Assembly: GCA_016870365.1 (NCBI GenBank)
Contig: VGBW01000001.1
Coordinates: 124,001-188,000 of the forward strand
Reading direction: 5' to 3'
DNA: 64,000 nt
Source of the DNA: Actinomycetota bacterium
GTDB taxonomy: Bacteria; Actinomycetota; Actinomycetes; Nanopelagicales; Nanopelagicaceae
A program made the translations under genes and the position numbers. Each line of letters opens with the position of its first letter. Positions within the stretch are counted from its first letter, which is position 1. The notes below the pieces were generated by a model that worked only from the letters and a program-made list of their open reading frames with translations, was not told where the DNA came from and searched no databases. Shown here piece by piece: positions 44,160 through 54,832 of this stretch.

Positions 44160-45050
44160 ATGATTAAGGATTGGCTCACTTACTTTATTTATAGCGCTCT
44201 GTGGCGAATAGTTCGCACTATTCCTGAGAAGAGCGCCTACTCACTTTTTGCATGGTTAGCAAAGTATGCTTATCGAAGAAATGGTAAAAGAGCGCAAAGA
44301 CTTCGCAGGAACTATATCCATGTTCGTCCCTCTGCTAGTGAATTAGAGTTAGAAGAATTAGTCCTATCAGGACTCAAATCCGGGATGCGTTACTGGTGTG
44401 ACACCTTTCGCATATCAGATTGGAACAAAGATAAGATACTGCGAGGTGCTAGAAGTATCAATGACAATTATCTCTTCGATCCCGTGGCAAGCAGACGTGG
44501 AGTAATAGTTGCCGTTCCTCATGCCGGTAATTGGGATCATGCTGGAGCAGTCTTCTGTGCTCGGGGATTAAAGGTAATAAGCGTGGCTGAGCATCTAAAG
44601 CCGGATCGTCTATTTAAGAGATTTCTCGAGCACCGAGAATCAATCGGCATGCGAATTCTTGACCTGGATGCTGGAGTAATGCGCGAACTCCGCTCCTTTC
44701 TTGAGCAAGGCCAGCTAGTTGCACTGGTTGCAGATAGGGACTTGAGTAAATCAGGAATTGACGTAACTTTTTTTGGGGCAAGGGCAAGGATGCCAGCAGG
44801 GCCAGCGATACTTGCCCTAGAGACAGGCGCTGATTTGGTGACAGTATATGTCTCATATACCGAAGATGGGATTCTTATCAATTGTGCACCTGCGATAGAG
44901 GTTGATAAGAGCGCTGAGCGAAAAGGTGAAATTGCTAGAATCACTCAAGTGATAGCTAATCGATTCGAAGATGCGATAAGGCAGAATCCATCCTCTTGGC
45001 ATATGCAACAACGAATATTCATCGACAGTGATTTTGTGGAACGAAGATGA
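44160..45050 (+). CDS. patA: Phosphatidylinositol mannoside acyltransferase
   Basis: A 296-residue lysophospholipid acyltransferase-superfamily protein with the HX4D motif in VPHAGNWDHAG and a downstream ARMPAGPAILALETGA segment. Its place between pgsA and pimA is the conserved actinobacterial PIM cluster, so it should acylate mannosylated phosphatidylinositol. GGAAG lies just upstream of the ATG. Confidence 0.88.
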   Translation: MIKDWLTYFIYSALWRIVRTIPEKSAYSLFAWLAKYAYRRNGKRAQRLRRNYIHVRPSASELELEELVLSGLKSGMRYWCDTFRISDWNKDKILRGARSINDNYLFDPVASRRGVIVAVPHAGNWDHAGAVFCARGLKVISVAEHLKPDRLFKRFLEHRESIGMRILDLDAGVMRELRSFLEQGQLVALVADRDLSKSGIDVTFFGARARMPAGPAILALETGADLVTVYVSYTEDGILINCAPAIEVDKSAERKGEIARITQVIANRFEDAIRQNPSSWHMQQRIFIDSDFVERR

Positions 45051-46219
45051 AGATCGGTTTGGTTTCACCTTATGCCTGGGATGTTCCGGGGGGAGTGCAA
45101 GCTCATATTCGAGATCTTGCCTCTCACTATATTATGCAAGGACATCAGGTTTCGGTCCTAGCTCCAGCAACTGATGAGAGCGCTATAGTTGAAAATTTTG
45201 TGATAAGCGCTGGCAGGCCCGTTGCAATTCCTTATAACGGAGCTGTAGCCAGGGTTCTCTTCGGCCCAGTAGCTTCCTCAAGGGTTAGACAGTGGATTGC
45301 TGGGGGCGATTTTGATGTTCTTCACCTTCATGAACCAGCAATTCCCTCCCTCTCACTTCTTGCCTGCTCAATTGCAGAAGGACCTCTGGTTGGAACATTC
45401 CACGCCGCAGCGCCCAGACAGAAGGCAACTTTTGCCATCGCGCCATTTCTAGAACCGGTTATTGAGAAGCTAAGGGCCAGGATCGCAGTAAGTGATATAG
45501 CACGTGAAACCCTACGGATTCATCTCGATACCGATGCGGTCGTCATTCCAAATGGGATAAGCGCGACTTTCTATGAGACAGCAGAACCAAATCCCGCATG
45601 GAAGAAGGATTTCACCATTGGCTTCATTGGCAGGTTCTCAGAGCCGCGAAAGGGTTTTGATGTTCTTCTTGAGGCGCTTGCTAGGATCGCACAAGCTATT
45701 CCAAATTCTCGCCTCCTTGTTGCAGGCCCTGGCGAGGTAGTTGAGGCGATAGAAGGCGTTGATCCACCCCTTCGATCACGGATCACTTTTCTTGGAAGAG
45801 TCGATGATGATGCAAAAGCTTCACTTCTCAAATCAATCAATGTCTATGTCGCCCCAAACACCGGAGGCGAGTCCTTTGGCATTATTCTCGCCGAAGCGAT
45901 GGCCTCTGGAGTTCCGATTGTGGCAAGTGATATACCAGCATTTAAGCAGTTACTAGAAGATGGTAAGTATGGATTGCTTTTTGAGAACGAGAATACATCA
46001 GATCTAGCAGAGAAGATCATCCATCTTCTTCAAGATGAAGCTCTTGCCAAGAGCTATTCAGAGGCTGGAGTTGAGTATGCCAAGAGATTTGATTGGAGTC
46101 AGGTTGGCGAGGAGGTTATGAATGTTTATCTGCATGCCAGGGCTGAGGATGAGAAAGTGACACTGTTATCAGAGGCTAGGCCCTGGAGCAGGCTTTTTAC
46201 TAGAGGTAATAAAGAATGA
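45047..46219 (+). CDS. pimA: Phosphatidylinositol alpha-mannosyltransferase
   Basis: A 390-residue GT4 glycosyltransferase that adds the first mannose from GDP-mannose to phosphatidylinositol. SPYAWDVPGGVQAHIRDLA at the N-terminus, GRFSEPRKGFDVLLEAL and the donor site EAMASGVPIVASDIP are typical. It overlaps patA and the next gene by 4 bp each. The need for GDP-mannose links it functionally to the island mannose-6-phosphate isomerase. Confidence 0.93.
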   Translation: MKIGLVSPYAWDVPGGVQAHIRDLASHYIMQGHQVSVLAPATDESAIVENFVISAGRPVAIPYNGAVARVLFGPVASSRVRQWIAGGDFDVLHLHEPAIPSLSLLACSIAEGPLVGTFHAAAPRQKATFAIAPFLEPVIEKLRARIAVSDIARETLRIHLDTDAVVIPNGISATFYETAEPNPAWKKDFTIGFIGRFSEPRKGFDVLLEALARIAQAIPNSRLLVAGPGEVVEAIEGVDPPLRSRITFLGRVDDDAKASLLKSINVYVAPNTGGESFGIILAEAMASGVPIVASDIPAFKQLLEDGKYGLLFENENTSDLAEKIIHLLQDEALAKSYSEAGVEYAKRFDWSQVGEEVMNVYLHARAEDEKVTLLSEARPWSRLFTRGNKE

Positions 46220-46734
46220 TGGAATTTCCGATACTTCTAATTCCTACAGTGATTCTTCTAATCATCTGGTATTTAACTGCTAGCGCAACTAGATTGGATC
46301 GCCTTCATCAAAGAGTGGAGACATCTTGGGCCAACCTTGACGCCATTCTGCAGAGAAGGGCCTCACTTGCTCTGCAGTTAACGCATCTTCCAGGATCTGA
46401 TCCTGCAGCCAATCTCCTACTTACCTCCGCTGCCCATCAGGCCAGGGCCGCTGATATCTCTGAGCGAAGTGAGGCAGAAAGTGCTCTGACGGGAGCTCTT
46501 TTGCTACTGCGCCAAGAGCAGTGGCTAGTTGAAAAGTACCCAGAAGTATTTGCAGAACTTGATCACCTGACAGAGCGGTTAAAGATCGGAATCTCACTAC
46601 ATGTTGAAGGGGTATCAGCGGCCAGAGCTCGCAGATCCAAGGCGATCTATCGAATCTTTCGTCTGGCAGGCAGAGCTCCTCTGCCAGTCAAGTATGCCTT
46701 TGAGGATGACTCTTTAGCAGAAGTTCAGAGATGA
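46216..46734 (+). CDS. LemA-like membrane-anchored helical protein
   Basis: A 172-residue protein with one N-terminal membrane helix (ILLIPTVILLIIWYLTASA), then long helices with RVETSWANLDAILQRRASLA, the segment most like LemA. Homologous small proteins follow pimA in actinobacteria. The function is unknown. It overlaps pimA and the DUF3048 gene by 4 bp each, so it is expressed with them. Confidence 0.75.
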   Translation: MMEFPILLIPTVILLIIWYLTASATRLDRLHQRVETSWANLDAILQRRASLALQLTHLPGSDPAANLLLTSAAHQARAADISERSEAESALTGALLLLRQEQWLVEKYPEVFAELDHLTERLKIGISLHVEGVSAARARRSKAIYRIFRLAGRAPLPVKYAFEDDSLAEVQR

Positions 46735-47705
46735 GAAAGCTCTCACTACTCCTACTGCTCCTTCTAGTTACTTCATGCTCCTCGCCTCCCTTAGCCGATG
46801 AAGATATTGAGATTGAGAGAAATGTCTACACAAATTTACCGGGAAGTAGCGGGAGAGTTCTTGCTGTTAAGTTCGATGACACCAGAGATGCCCACCCGCA
46901 AGAGGGAGTAGAGTCGGCTGACGTTGTCTACATAACTCAAGTTGAAGCAGGCTTAACTAGGTTGCTGGGGATTTATTCCTCCAATTATCCGGCAGTTCTT
47001 GGGCCAATCAGGTCTGCCAGAATCTCTGACCTGTCGATCCTTGGTGAATACGGAAGAGTCGGATATCTCTATAGCGGAGCGCAGAGCAAGATGCGGCCTG
47101 TAATTGCTGCGGCAAACTTAGTCAATCTCAGCGCCGAGCGAAATCCTGCGTCGATTTATTTTGATGATCCATCTCGTCGCTCGCCTTACTCCATGATGGT
47201 CAGGCCAAATCCCCTTCTAGAAAAGGCGGCAGACGTTGAGGCAGCCAGAGAACCTGGTTGGCAACATGGTATTCGAGCCAAGGAAGCAAAGAAGATCCTC
47301 TCTGCGAAAATCAATTGGCCTAATGCCAGTTATGAGGCTACCTGGAGTTTGGAAGAGAAGCGGTTTCTCCTAAAGCATAATGGCCAAGCAGATCTCGCAT
47401 CCTCTGGGACCCAGTTAGGCTCCACGATGATGGTGGTCCAAATAGTGAAAATCTCGCCATCGCAATACGCGGATAAATTTGGCGGAATTACTCCAAGGAG
47501 CGAAGTTGTAGGAAGTGGCCATGGTTATCTGCTTCGCAATGCAAGAGTGGTTAAGGCTCTCTGGAATCGGCCGAGCCTAAATGAGCCAACGGTTTGGAGT
47601 CTTGAAGATGGCAGCCCCGCCTACTTTGCGCCGGGACAGATCTGGTTCTTTCTGACTGATATCGAACCTGAATTCACCTATCTGCCAAAGGCTTCCAAGG
47701 GGTAG
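46731..47705 (+). CDS. DUF3048 lipoprotein
   Basis: A 324-residue exported protein with a lipoprotein signal ([10 protein letters not shown], lipobox VTSC). The conserved DUF3048 segments are [37 protein letters not shown] and a C-terminal [10 protein letters not shown]. YerB-like members occur in Gram-positives; the function is unknown, with a cell-envelope role likely. It is the last gene of the pgsA run. Confidence 0.88.
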   Translation: MRKLSLLLLLLLVTSCSSPPLADEDIEIERNVYTNLPGSSGRVLAVKFDDTRDAHPQEGVESADVVYITQVEAGLTRLLGIYSSNYPAVLGPIRSARISDLSILGEYGRVGYLYSGAQSKMRPVIAAANLVNLSAERNPASIYFDDPSRRSPYSMMVRPNPLLEKAADVEAAREPGWQHGIRAKEAKKILSAKINWPNASYEATWSLEEKRFLLKHNGQADLASSGTQLGSTMMVVQIVKISPSQYADKFGGITPRSEVVGSGHGYLLRNARVVKALWNRPSLNEPTVWSLEDGSPAYFAPGQIWFFLTDIEPEFTYLPKASKG

Positions 47706-47746
47706 TTCGATTCGCCAGATGGGCTATTCAAAGTAGAATCGTGCCT

Positions 47747-48646
47747 ATGTCAGAAGAGAAGTTAGTCCAGACCGGAACCTCGCGCGTTAAACGCGGCATG
47801 GCAGAGATGCTCAAAGGCGGGGTCATCATGGATGTGGTTGACGCTGAACAAGCGCGCATAGCCGAGGATGCTGGAGCGGTTGCGGTTATGGCACTTGAGC
47901 GTGTGCCAGCAGATATTAGAGCTCAAGGCGGGGTTGCCCGAATGTCAGATCCAGAGATGATCTCCGAAATTCAAAGGAGCGTTTCAATTCCTGTCATGGC
48001 TAAGGTTCGTATCGGCCATTTTGTCGAAGCCCAGATTTTGCAATCACTCGGCGTGGATTACATCGATGAATCTGAGGTTCTCACTCCTGCTGATTACACC
48101 CATCACATAGATAAGTGGAATTTCACAATTCCTTTTGTCTGCGGAGCTACCAATCTTGGCGAAGCCTTAAGGAGAGTGAATGAAGGCGCTGCCATGATCC
48201 GCTCAAAGGGTGAGGCGGGAACCGGCGATGTTTCCAATGCCACCACTCATATGCGCTCAATCTCAGATGAGATTCGTCGCCTAAGTTCTATGCGTGAAGA
48301 CGAACTATATGTGGCAGCAAAGGAACTACAAGCTCCCTACGATCTAGTAAAAGAAGTTGCTACCACCGGAAAACTTCCCGTAGTTCTCTTTACCGCAGGC
48401 GGCATTGCCACTCCAGCAGATGCGGCGATGATGATGCAGCTTGGAGCAGATGGAGTCTTTGTGGGCTCTGGAATCTTTAAATCAGCAAATCCTGCAAGGC
48501 GAGCTGCAGCGATTGTTAAATCAGTAACCTTCTTTGATGATGCCAAAGTACTAGCAGAGCAGTCACGAGGACTTGGTGAGGCTATGGTGGGCATCAACGT
48601 ATCTGATATCCCAGCGCCACATCGACTGGCAGAGCGAGGCTGGTAA
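47747..48646 (+). CDS. pdxS: Pyridoxal 5'-phosphate synthase, synthase subunit
   Basis: PdxS (about 299 aa) builds PLP from ribose 5-phosphate, glyceraldehyde 3-phosphate and ammonia. [20 protein letters not shown], the Schiff-base lysine in [10 protein letters not shown] and GEAGTGDV are present. Start: TAGAAT is 7 nt before ATG 47747; a GTG two codons upstream is less likely. It forms a pair with pdxT. Confidence 0.96.
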   Translation: MSEEKLVQTGTSRVKRGMAEMLKGGVIMDVVDAEQARIAEDAGAVAVMALERVPADIRAQGGVARMSDPEMISEIQRSVSIPVMAKVRIGHFVEAQILQSLGVDYIDESEVLTPADYTHHIDKWNFTIPFVCGATNLGEALRRVNEGAAMIRSKGEAGTGDVSNATTHMRSISDEIRRLSSMREDELYVAAKELQAPYDLVKEVATTGKLPVVLFTAGGIATPADAAMMMQLGADGVFVGSGIFKSANPARRAAAIVKSVTFFDDAKVLAEQSRGLGEAMVGINVSDIPAPHRLAERGW

Positions 48647-48650
48647 GAAA

Positions 48651-49247
48651 GTGAAGATTGGAGTCTTAGCGCTCCAAGGTGATGTTCGCGAGCATATTGC
48701 CTCACTTGGAGATTGTGGCGTTAGCGCGAGAAGCGTTAAGACCAGAGATGACATTGACTCTATTGATGCCTTGATAATTCCAGGAGGTGAGTCAACCACA
48801 ATCGCCAAACTTGCTAGAGCATTTGGGGTATTTGACTTGATCAAGGCTCGTATCGGCTCAGGCATGCCCACCTATGGTTCTTGCGCCGGAATGATATTGA
48901 TCGCCGATCAGATTTTGGATGGCGGGCCTGATCAGGAGATTCTTGGTGGAATTGATGTCCAGGTCAGGCGTAATGCCTTTGGCAGACAAGTTGATTCCTT
49001 TGAAACAGATCTATCATTTGCCGGAATTGGCGGCACGACTTTTCGGGCTGTATTCATTAGAGCTCCATGGGTTGAATCGGTAGGGGCAGGCGTTGAAGTT
49101 CTAGCTTCTTTCAATGGACATCCTGTGGCAATTAGGCAGGGCCATCTTCTTGCAACTTCATTTCATCCAGAACTAACTGGCGATAATCGCATTCATCGCT
49201 TCTTTGTTGACCAGCTCTGTAAGGAAAGCTCTAAGGTCAGGCTTTAG
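48651..49247 (+). CDS. pdxT: Pyridoxal 5'-phosphate synthase, glutaminase subunit
   Basis: A 198-residue class I glutaminase that supplies ammonia to PdxS. The nucleophile Cys in YGSCAGMILIA, the GGESTT motif and the HPEL histidine-glutamate pair are present. I start at GTG 48651, where homology begins (KIGVLALQGDVREH), 4 bp after pdxS. The frame is open further upstream, but that part overlaps pdxS. Confidence 0.94.
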   Translation: MKIGVLALQGDVREHIASLGDCGVSARSVKTRDDIDSIDALIIPGGESTTIAKLARAFGVFDLIKARIGSGMPTYGSCAGMILIADQILDGGPDQEILGGIDVQVRRNAFGRQVDSFETDLSFAGIGGTTFRAVFIRAPWVESVGAGVEVLASFNGHPVAIRQGHLLATSFHPELTGDNRIHRFFVDQLCKESSKVRL

Positions 49248-49250
49248 ATA

Positions 49251-50012
49251 ATGTCTGGTCATTCCAAATGGACCACCATCAAGCGCAGGAAGGCGCTAAT
49301 CGATTCCAAGAGGTCGAGAGCTTTTGCTAAATACATCAAGGCAATTGAAGTTTCTGCTAGAAATGGTGGAGCAGATCCTGGTGGCAACCCCACTTTGTAT
49401 GACGCTATAACTAAAGCTAAGAAGAATTCTGTCCCCAGCGAGAATATAGAAAGAGCCCTTAAAAGGGCAGTTGGTGAAGGTGGCTCTCAGGCGCAATGGG
49501 AGAACATCATCTATGAAGGCTATGGGCCTGGGGGAGTAGCGCTATTGATTGAGTGTCTATCTGATAATCGCAACAGGGCAGCATCTGAAGTGCGGGTGGC
49601 TATCACTAGAAACGGTGGAACTATGGCAGATCCTGGATCGGTTTCCTATCTGTTTGAAAGAAGAGGTGTCATTATTGTTAAGAAGAAGCAGGCTGATAGA
49701 AACCTAAACGAGGAGCAAATATTGGAAGCTGCTTTAGAGCATGGTTTGACGGAAGTTAATGACCTGGGAGAGAGCTTTGAGTTAATCAGTGCGGCCACAG
49801 ACTTAGTTCCTGTAAGACAGTCTCTACAAGACGCGAATATCGATTATGAATCAGCAGATGTTTCCTTCCTGCCTTCAATCTCCACCCCGGTTAGCGCAGA
49901 TGATGCCAAAACCCTCTTCGAGTTAATTGAGGCTATTGAGGAGTGCGATGATGTGCAGAATGTATATGGAAACTTCGACGTTTCAGATGAGGTGATGGCG
50001 AGCCTGTCATAG
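49251..50012 (+). CDS. yebC: YebC/PmpR family transcriptional regulator
   Basis: A 253-residue YebC protein with the invariant start [20 protein letters not shown], followed by [13 protein letters not shown] and RNRAASEVR. Family members act as DNA-binding regulators or, as recently proposed, translation factors for proline stretches. It lies directly upstream of ruvC, the conserved position. Confidence 0.95.
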   Translation: MSGHSKWTTIKRRKALIDSKRSRAFAKYIKAIEVSARNGGADPGGNPTLYDAITKAKKNSVPSENIERALKRAVGEGGSQAQWENIIYEGYGPGGVALLIECLSDNRNRAASEVRVAITRNGGTMADPGSVSYLFERRGVIIVKKKQADRNLNEEQILEAALEHGLTEVNDLGESFELISAATDLVPVRQSLQDANIDYESADVSFLPSISTPVSADDAKTLFELIEAIEECDDVQNVYGNFDVSDEVMASLS

Positions 50013-50043
50013 CTCTTTGTTGACTGGCCAATAGGCTTAGCCA

Positions 50044-50607
50044 ATGCGCGTGCTTGGTGTTGATCCTGGTCTGACGCGCTGTGGTATTGGAGTTGTCGAG
50101 AAAGTTGGGGTAAAAGATCTCAAATTGATTGCCTGCGGCGTGATTCGAACGGGAGTTGATGTCCCTCTGGAGGAGCGCTTGATGCACCTAAGTAGCGAGC
50201 TTGAAGCTTGGATCAATCGATATAAGCCAGATGTGATAGCAGTTGAGCGGGTGTTTTCAAAGCTGAATGTTCGAACTGCTATGGCCACCGGTCAAGCGGC
50301 AGGAGTAGCGCTACTGCTAGCAGCAAAGGCCGGAGTTCCAATTTCGATGCACACTCCAAGTGAGGTGAAGGCTGCTGTCTCTGGCTCGGGCAGAGCAGAT
50401 AAGAGGCAAATAGCTGCTATGGTGGTTAAGGTCTTAAAATTGAAAGAAGCTCCAACGCCAGTGGATACCACTGATGCCCTTGCCCTTGCCATCTGCAATC
50501 ATTGGAGAGGAGCTGGGGCAAAGAGATTAGCAACTGCCACAGCCAAGGAGCGAAGGCGTTTGCAGCGATTAGGATCTGAGCCAAAATCTAGAAAGGCAAA
50601 ACGATAG
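50044..50607 (+). CDS. ruvC: Holliday junction resolvase RuvC
   Basis: A 187-residue RNase H-fold nuclease. The acidic catalytic residues fall in VLGVDPGLTRCG, AVERVF and DTTDALALAICNHW. A basic tail follows. TAGGCT lies exactly 6 nt before the ATG, making ruvC the head of the ruvC-ruvA-ruvB(-secDF) run. It ends one base before ruvA. Confidence 0.96.
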   Translation: MRVLGVDPGLTRCGIGVVEKVGVKDLKLIACGVIRTGVDVPLEERLMHLSSELEAWINRYKPDVIAVERVFSKLNVRTAMATGQAAGVALLLAAKAGVPISMHTPSEVKAAVSGSGRADKRQIAAMVVKVLKLKEAPTPVDTTDALALAICNHWRGAGAKRLATATAKERRRLQRLGSEPKSRKAKR

Positions 50608-51204
50608 ATGATTGCCTACATCACCGGCACGGTCTTTGAGATCAGACTCAATCGCATCATCCTATTGGTCAATGGAATCGGTTATGAGGTAATCGTCGCC
50701 CCAGATATTGCCTCTGAGTCAAGAGTTGGAAGTGAATTATCGCTTCACACATCTCTGGTTGTTAGAGAAGATTCTTGGAGTCTCTATGGATTCTTATCTC
50801 AGGGCGCAAAGGGCCTCTTCGAAGAGTTGCAATCAGTTACCGGGATTGGGCCGAAAGTTGCTAGTGCGCTCCTTGCCGTCTATAGCCCGGATGAATTGAG
50901 AAGCGCTATCGCCTCACAAGATAGTGACGCTTTGGAGAGAGTGCCTGGAATTGGCAAGAAAGTTGCTTCAAGAATCCTGCTAGAGCTAAGAGAAAGATTT
51001 GGAGTAAGCCATAGGTCAAAATCACCCCTTAGTGGGCCATGGAGAGCCCAAGTCATTGGCGCACTTACTGGACTTGGTTATTCTCGAAAAGAGGCCGAGT
51101 ACGCACTTGATAAAGCACTAGAGAGCTTTGATACAACGCCAACTTCGCAGGACACGCCAGAGATGTTGAAGCTCGCCCTGGCCCAATCGCGACAGAAGAG
51201 ATAG
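50608..51204 (+). CDS. ruvA: Holliday junction DNA helicase subunit RuvA
   Basis: A 198-residue protein with an N-terminal OB fold, paired helix-hairpin-helix motifs (VTGIGPKVASALLA, VPGIGKKVASRILLEL) and a C-terminal domain that contacts RuvB. It targets RuvB to four-way junctions. It abuts ruvC with no gap. Confidence 0.96.
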   Translation: MIAYITGTVFEIRLNRIILLVNGIGYEVIVAPDIASESRVGSELSLHTSLVVREDSWSLYGFLSQGAKGLFEELQSVTGIGPKVASALLAVYSPDELRSAIASQDSDALERVPGIGKKVASRILLELRERFGVSHRSKSPLSGPWRAQVIGALTGLGYSRKEAEYALDKALESFDTTPTSQDTPEMLKLALAQSRQKR

Positions 51205-51207
51205 CTG

Positions 51208-52245
51208 ATGAATGAAGAGATAATGAGTAGCTCTCTTTCTCCTGAGGAGATAGGCGCAGAGCAGGCCTTGAGACCACAATCACTTGATGATTTTGTCGGA
51301 CAACAGAGGGTAAAGGATCAGCTTGATCTACTGCTTAGGGCTGCCAGGGAGCGTGGCGCCCCAGCCGATCACATTCTTTTCTCTGGCCCTCCAGGTCTTG
51401 GTAAAACGACTTTGGCCATGATTGTGGCAAGTGAGATGGATTCACCAATTCGAATTACTAGTGGGCCTGCAATCACCCATGCTGGTGATCTAGCATCAAT
51501 TCTTTCATCTCTGGTCGAAGGCGAAGTGCTCTTTCTTGATGAGATTCACAGAATGGCAAGGCCTGCAGAGGAGATGCTCTATATGGCAATGGAGGATTTC
51601 AGAGTTGATGTAGTTGTCGGTAAGGGCCCTGGGGCTACTGCTATTCCATTGACGCTGCCACACTTCACGCTTGTCGGTGCGACTACCAGAGCTGGGCTGC
51701 TGCCAGGGCCGCTAAGAGACCGTTTTGGATTCACTGCTCACCTAGATTTCTACGATGAAGCAGATATTGCAGATATTGTTTCTCGGAGTTCTTCCTTACT
51801 TGATGTGGGAATCAGCAAGGATTCGATCGTAGAATTAGGAAAGCGCTCTCGAGGAACTCCGCGAATAGCCAATCGCTTGCTTCGTAGAGTAAGGGATTAC
51901 GCCCAAGTCCATAGCGATGGCTCTATTGATATTGATATGACCAAATCAGCACTTAACATGTATGAAGTCGACGAGATTGGTCTTGACCGTTTAGATAAAG
52001 CGATTTTGAAAGCATTGATCGAACAATTTGATGGCGGACCGGTTGGCCTTAGCACCCTGGCGATGGCTGTTGGTGAAGAGCGTGAAACTTTGGAATCTGT
52101 GGCCGAACCATTCTTAGTTCGCTCAGGTTTTGTTGCCAGATCTGCACGGGGGAGAACGGCGACAGCAGCAGCTTGGCGACATTTAGGTAAGAAAGCACCA
52201 GAGGCCGGGTTGGGGCTTTTCGACAGTGATGAACTTGAGCCCTAG
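51208..52245 (+). CDS. ruvB: Holliday junction DNA helicase subunit RuvB
   Basis: A 345-residue AAA+ motor: [19 protein letters not shown], Walker [10 protein letters not shown], Walker [10 protein letters not shown], sensor [10 protein letters not shown], and a C-terminal winged helix with [12 protein letters not shown]. It drives branch migration with RuvA. The start could also be the ATG five codons later (MSSSLSPEE). Confidence 0.96.
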   Translation: MNEEIMSSSLSPEEIGAEQALRPQSLDDFVGQQRVKDQLDLLLRAARERGAPADHILFSGPPGLGKTTLAMIVASEMDSPIRITSGPAITHAGDLASILSSLVEGEVLFLDEIHRMARPAEEMLYMAMEDFRVDVVVGKGPGATAIPLTLPHFTLVGATTRAGLLPGPLRDRFGFTAHLDFYDEADIADIVSRSSSLLDVGISKDSIVELGKRSRGTPRIANRLLRRVRDYAQVHSDGSIDIDMTKSALNMYEVDEIGLDRLDKAILKALIEQFDGGPVGLSTLAMAVGEERETLESVAEPFLVRSGFVARSARGRTATAAAWRHLGKKAPEAGLGLFDSDELEP

Positions 52246-52256
52246 ACTTTCTCCCC

Positions 52257-53792
52257 ATGTCTTACGGAAATTCGCAACGTAACTCAGGCGAGGTCAGAAA
52301 GGCCCGCCCGGCTAGAACCCTAACTCTGACGGTTCTAGCCACATTAATCTTCTTTGGCGTTGCCATTGTAATCGGAGCTACCTCTATCAACCTTGGCCTA
52401 GATCTACGTGGTGGAACGAGTGTGACCCTGCAGCCAAGGCTTCAGGCTGGTCAAAGCGGTGAGATTACTGGCGAGTCTATTGATCAAGCAGTTTCCATAA
52501 TTCGGCAACGCGTTAACTCTCTCGGCGTAGTAGAGGCTGAAGTCACTGCAGAGGGAGCAGGAAATAATCGACAGATTGTCATCTCAGTTCCAGGAGAGAC
52601 TGGAAGACGAGTTGTTGACTTAGTGGGGCAAACGGCAGAGCTTCGGTTCAGACAAGTCTTGTTAGTGGCAGGCTCTGTTCCGACACCTAATGATGGCTCT
52701 CTTCTTGAAGGATCAAGCCTAACTGCTGAGCAGTCTGCAGCGTTTCAAGCGCTGGATTGCACTAAACCTGAGTCAACCCTAGGCAGCGGAGGAGATGATG
52801 CTAATTCAGTAATCGTTACCTGCGAAAGAAATGGCGTAGCGCGCTATATCTTGGCACCTGCTCAAGTTGTGGGAAGTGATATCAAGGGGGCAACAGCCGC
52901 TATTGATCAACAGAGCGCTAGCGGCTGGTTTGTATCTCTCGATTTCACTGGCGATGGAACTCGCAAGTTTGGCTCACTCACCCAGAGCGTTGTTAATCTT
53001 GCCGAACCACTAAATCAAGTAGCAATTGTGCTAGATGGAGTTGTGGTTTCAGCGCCAAGAATCAATGAAGCAATCTTAGGCGGAAGCGCGCAGATAACAG
53101 GCAGTTTTACCCAACTTGAAGCGCAAGATCTAGCGAATGTTTTGAAATATGGCTCACTGCCTTTGGCCTTTGATCGAGGAGAGGTTCAGCAGATTTCGCC
53201 CACGCTTGGAAATGATCAGTTAGAGGCAGGTCTTATTGCAGGTGGACTTGGACTACTTCTAGTCATGCTCTATTCAATCTTCTATTATCGAGCACTTGGG
53301 CTAGTCGTTGTGGGGTCTCTAGTAATTGCCGCGGCTCAGTTATTGATTCTCTTCCTACTCTTAGGTGAGTGGATTGGCTTTACCCTAACCCTGGCAGCCG
53401 TGGCTGGAGCAATTGTGGCCATTGGTATTACCGCTGACTCCTTTGTCGTCTTCTTCGAGCGTATTCGAGATGAAATGCGAGAGGGCAAGCCTCTACGCGT
53501 TGCGGTTGAAACTGGTTGGCAGAGAGCACGGAGAACCATCATTATCGCCGACCTTGTTTCAATCATTTCCGCGGTGATTCTCTATACCGTCTCGGTCGGG
53601 AGCGTCCGTGGCTTTGCCTTTACCCTTGGTCTAACAACGGCTATTGACTTGGTGGTTATTTTCCTCTTCACCAAACCACTAGTAACACTGCTGGCAAAGA
53701 GCAAATACTTCCAGTCAGGCGGCAAGTACTCTGGAGTTTCCCAGCGCAGCATTGGGATTGCATCGCCATCCCTAGAGAGCAAGGGAGCATAA
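52257..53792 (+). CDS. secD: Protein translocase subunit SecD
   Basis: A 511-residue RND-fold Sec accessory subunit. It has an N-terminal helix, the LGLDLRGGTSVTL signature, a large P1 region outside the membrane, and five C-terminal helices with GIGITADSFVVFFERIRDEM. With SecF it pulls exported proteins using the proton gradient. It starts 11 bp after ruvB; the usual intervening yajC is absent. Confidence 0.95.
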   Translation: MSYGNSQRNSGEVRKARPARTLTLTVLATLIFFGVAIVIGATSINLGLDLRGGTSVTLQPRLQAGQSGEITGESIDQAVSIIRQRVNSLGVVEAEVTAEGAGNNRQIVISVPGETGRRVVDLVGQTAELRFRQVLLVAGSVPTPNDGSLLEGSSLTAEQSAAFQALDCTKPESTLGSGGDDANSVIVTCERNGVARYILAPAQVVGSDIKGATAAIDQQSASGWFVSLDFTGDGTRKFGSLTQSVVNLAEPLNQVAIVLDGVVVSAPRINEAILGGSAQITGSFTQLEAQDLANVLKYGSLPLAFDRGEVQQISPTLGNDQLEAGLIAGGLGLLLVMLYSIFYYRALGLVVVGSLVIAAAQLLILFLLLGEWIGFTLTLAAVAGAIVAIGITADSFVVFFERIRDEMREGKPLRVAVETGWQRARRTIIIADLVSIISAVILYTVSVGSVRGFAFTLGLTTAIDLVVIFLFTKPLVTLLAKSKYFQSGGKYSGVSQRSIGIASPSLESKGA

Positions 53793-53795
53793 GCC

Positions 53796-54812
53796 ATGAA
53801 GTTGACGGGTCTTGGTGGCAGGCTCTATCGTGGAGAAACTTCAGTAGATATTATCCGCGCCCGAAAGAAGTGGTATGCCTTTAGTGCCCTCTTTATTGCG
53901 CTCTCTGTTTTTGCACTCGCTGCTCAAGGATTACGCCTTGGAATTGAATTTGAAGGCGGATCAGCCTTTGTAGTTGCAACCTCTACTGGAACTGTTGAGC
54001 AGGCAAGAGAGGCTGTCTCATCTGCCGGATATAGCGATAATGCGATTATTCAAACTCTAGGTGAGGAAAAGATTCGTATCCAAACTGGCGTTTTGGAGAC
54101 AGCTCAATCAAATGCAATTCAAGATGCCCTCGCTGCCAAGTTTGGGGTCACTGTGGAGTCGATCGATACTCAAAATGTTGGACCGTCATGGGGAGAGGAG
54201 ATATCCAAGAAAGCTTTCCAAGGTCTTATCGCATTCTTGATTTGCATAATGATATATCTGGCGCTGACTTTTGAACCAAAGATGGCAGTAGCTGCTGTGG
54301 TATCCCTGATTCACGATGTCTTTATCACCGTTGGCCTTTATGCCCTTATTGGATTTGAGGTATCTCCGGCAACAGTCATCGGCTTCTTAACGATTCTAGG
54401 TTATTCGCTATATGACACCGTCGTGGTGTTCGACAAGATTCGTGAGAATACGAAAGGAATCACCAGCACTGGAAAGTCAACTTACTCTGATGCGACAAAT
54501 CTTGCAGTGAATCAATCAATCGTACGCTCTATGAATACCTCTCTAATAGCTCTGCTTCCTGTGGCTGGGATTCTCTTTGTTGGTGCGGGCCTGTTGGGTG
54601 CTGGGACTTTGAAAGATCTAGCGCTAGCCCTCTTCATCGGTCTTATTGCAGGAACCTATTCATCGATCTTCATAGCTCCTCCAGTACTGGCATCTTTACG
54701 TGAGCGTGAACCTGCGATTAAAGCTCTTAATGCCAGAGTCGCTGCAAGAGGGGGAGGTACTACAAGCCCGTTGCTCTCAAACAGAGATAGAAAGAGGAAG
54801 CGCAAGAAATAG
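53796..54812 (+). CDS. secF: Protein translocase subunit SecF
   Basis: A 338-residue partner of SecD with six helices, the GIEFEGGSAFVV signature, and GYSLYDTVVVFDKIRENTKG. The C-terminus is basic (SNRDRKRKRKK), a typical cytoplasmic tail. It follows secD by 3 bp. Confidence 0.96.
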   Translation: MKLTGLGGRLYRGETSVDIIRARKKWYAFSALFIALSVFALAAQGLRLGIEFEGGSAFVVATSTGTVEQAREAVSSAGYSDNAIIQTLGEEKIRIQTGVLETAQSNAIQDALAAKFGVTVESIDTQNVGPSWGEEISKKAFQGLIAFLICIMIYLALTFEPKMAVAAVVSLIHDVFITVGLYALIGFEVSPATVIGFLTILGYSLYDTVVVFDKIRENTKGITSTGKSTYSDATNLAVNQSIVRSMNTSLIALLPVAGILFVGAGLLGAGTLKDLALALFIGLIAGTYSSIFIAPPVLASLREREPAIKALNARVAARGGGTTSPLLSNRDRKRKRKK

Positions 54813-54832
54813 GGTAGAAGTAATCTATCCCC

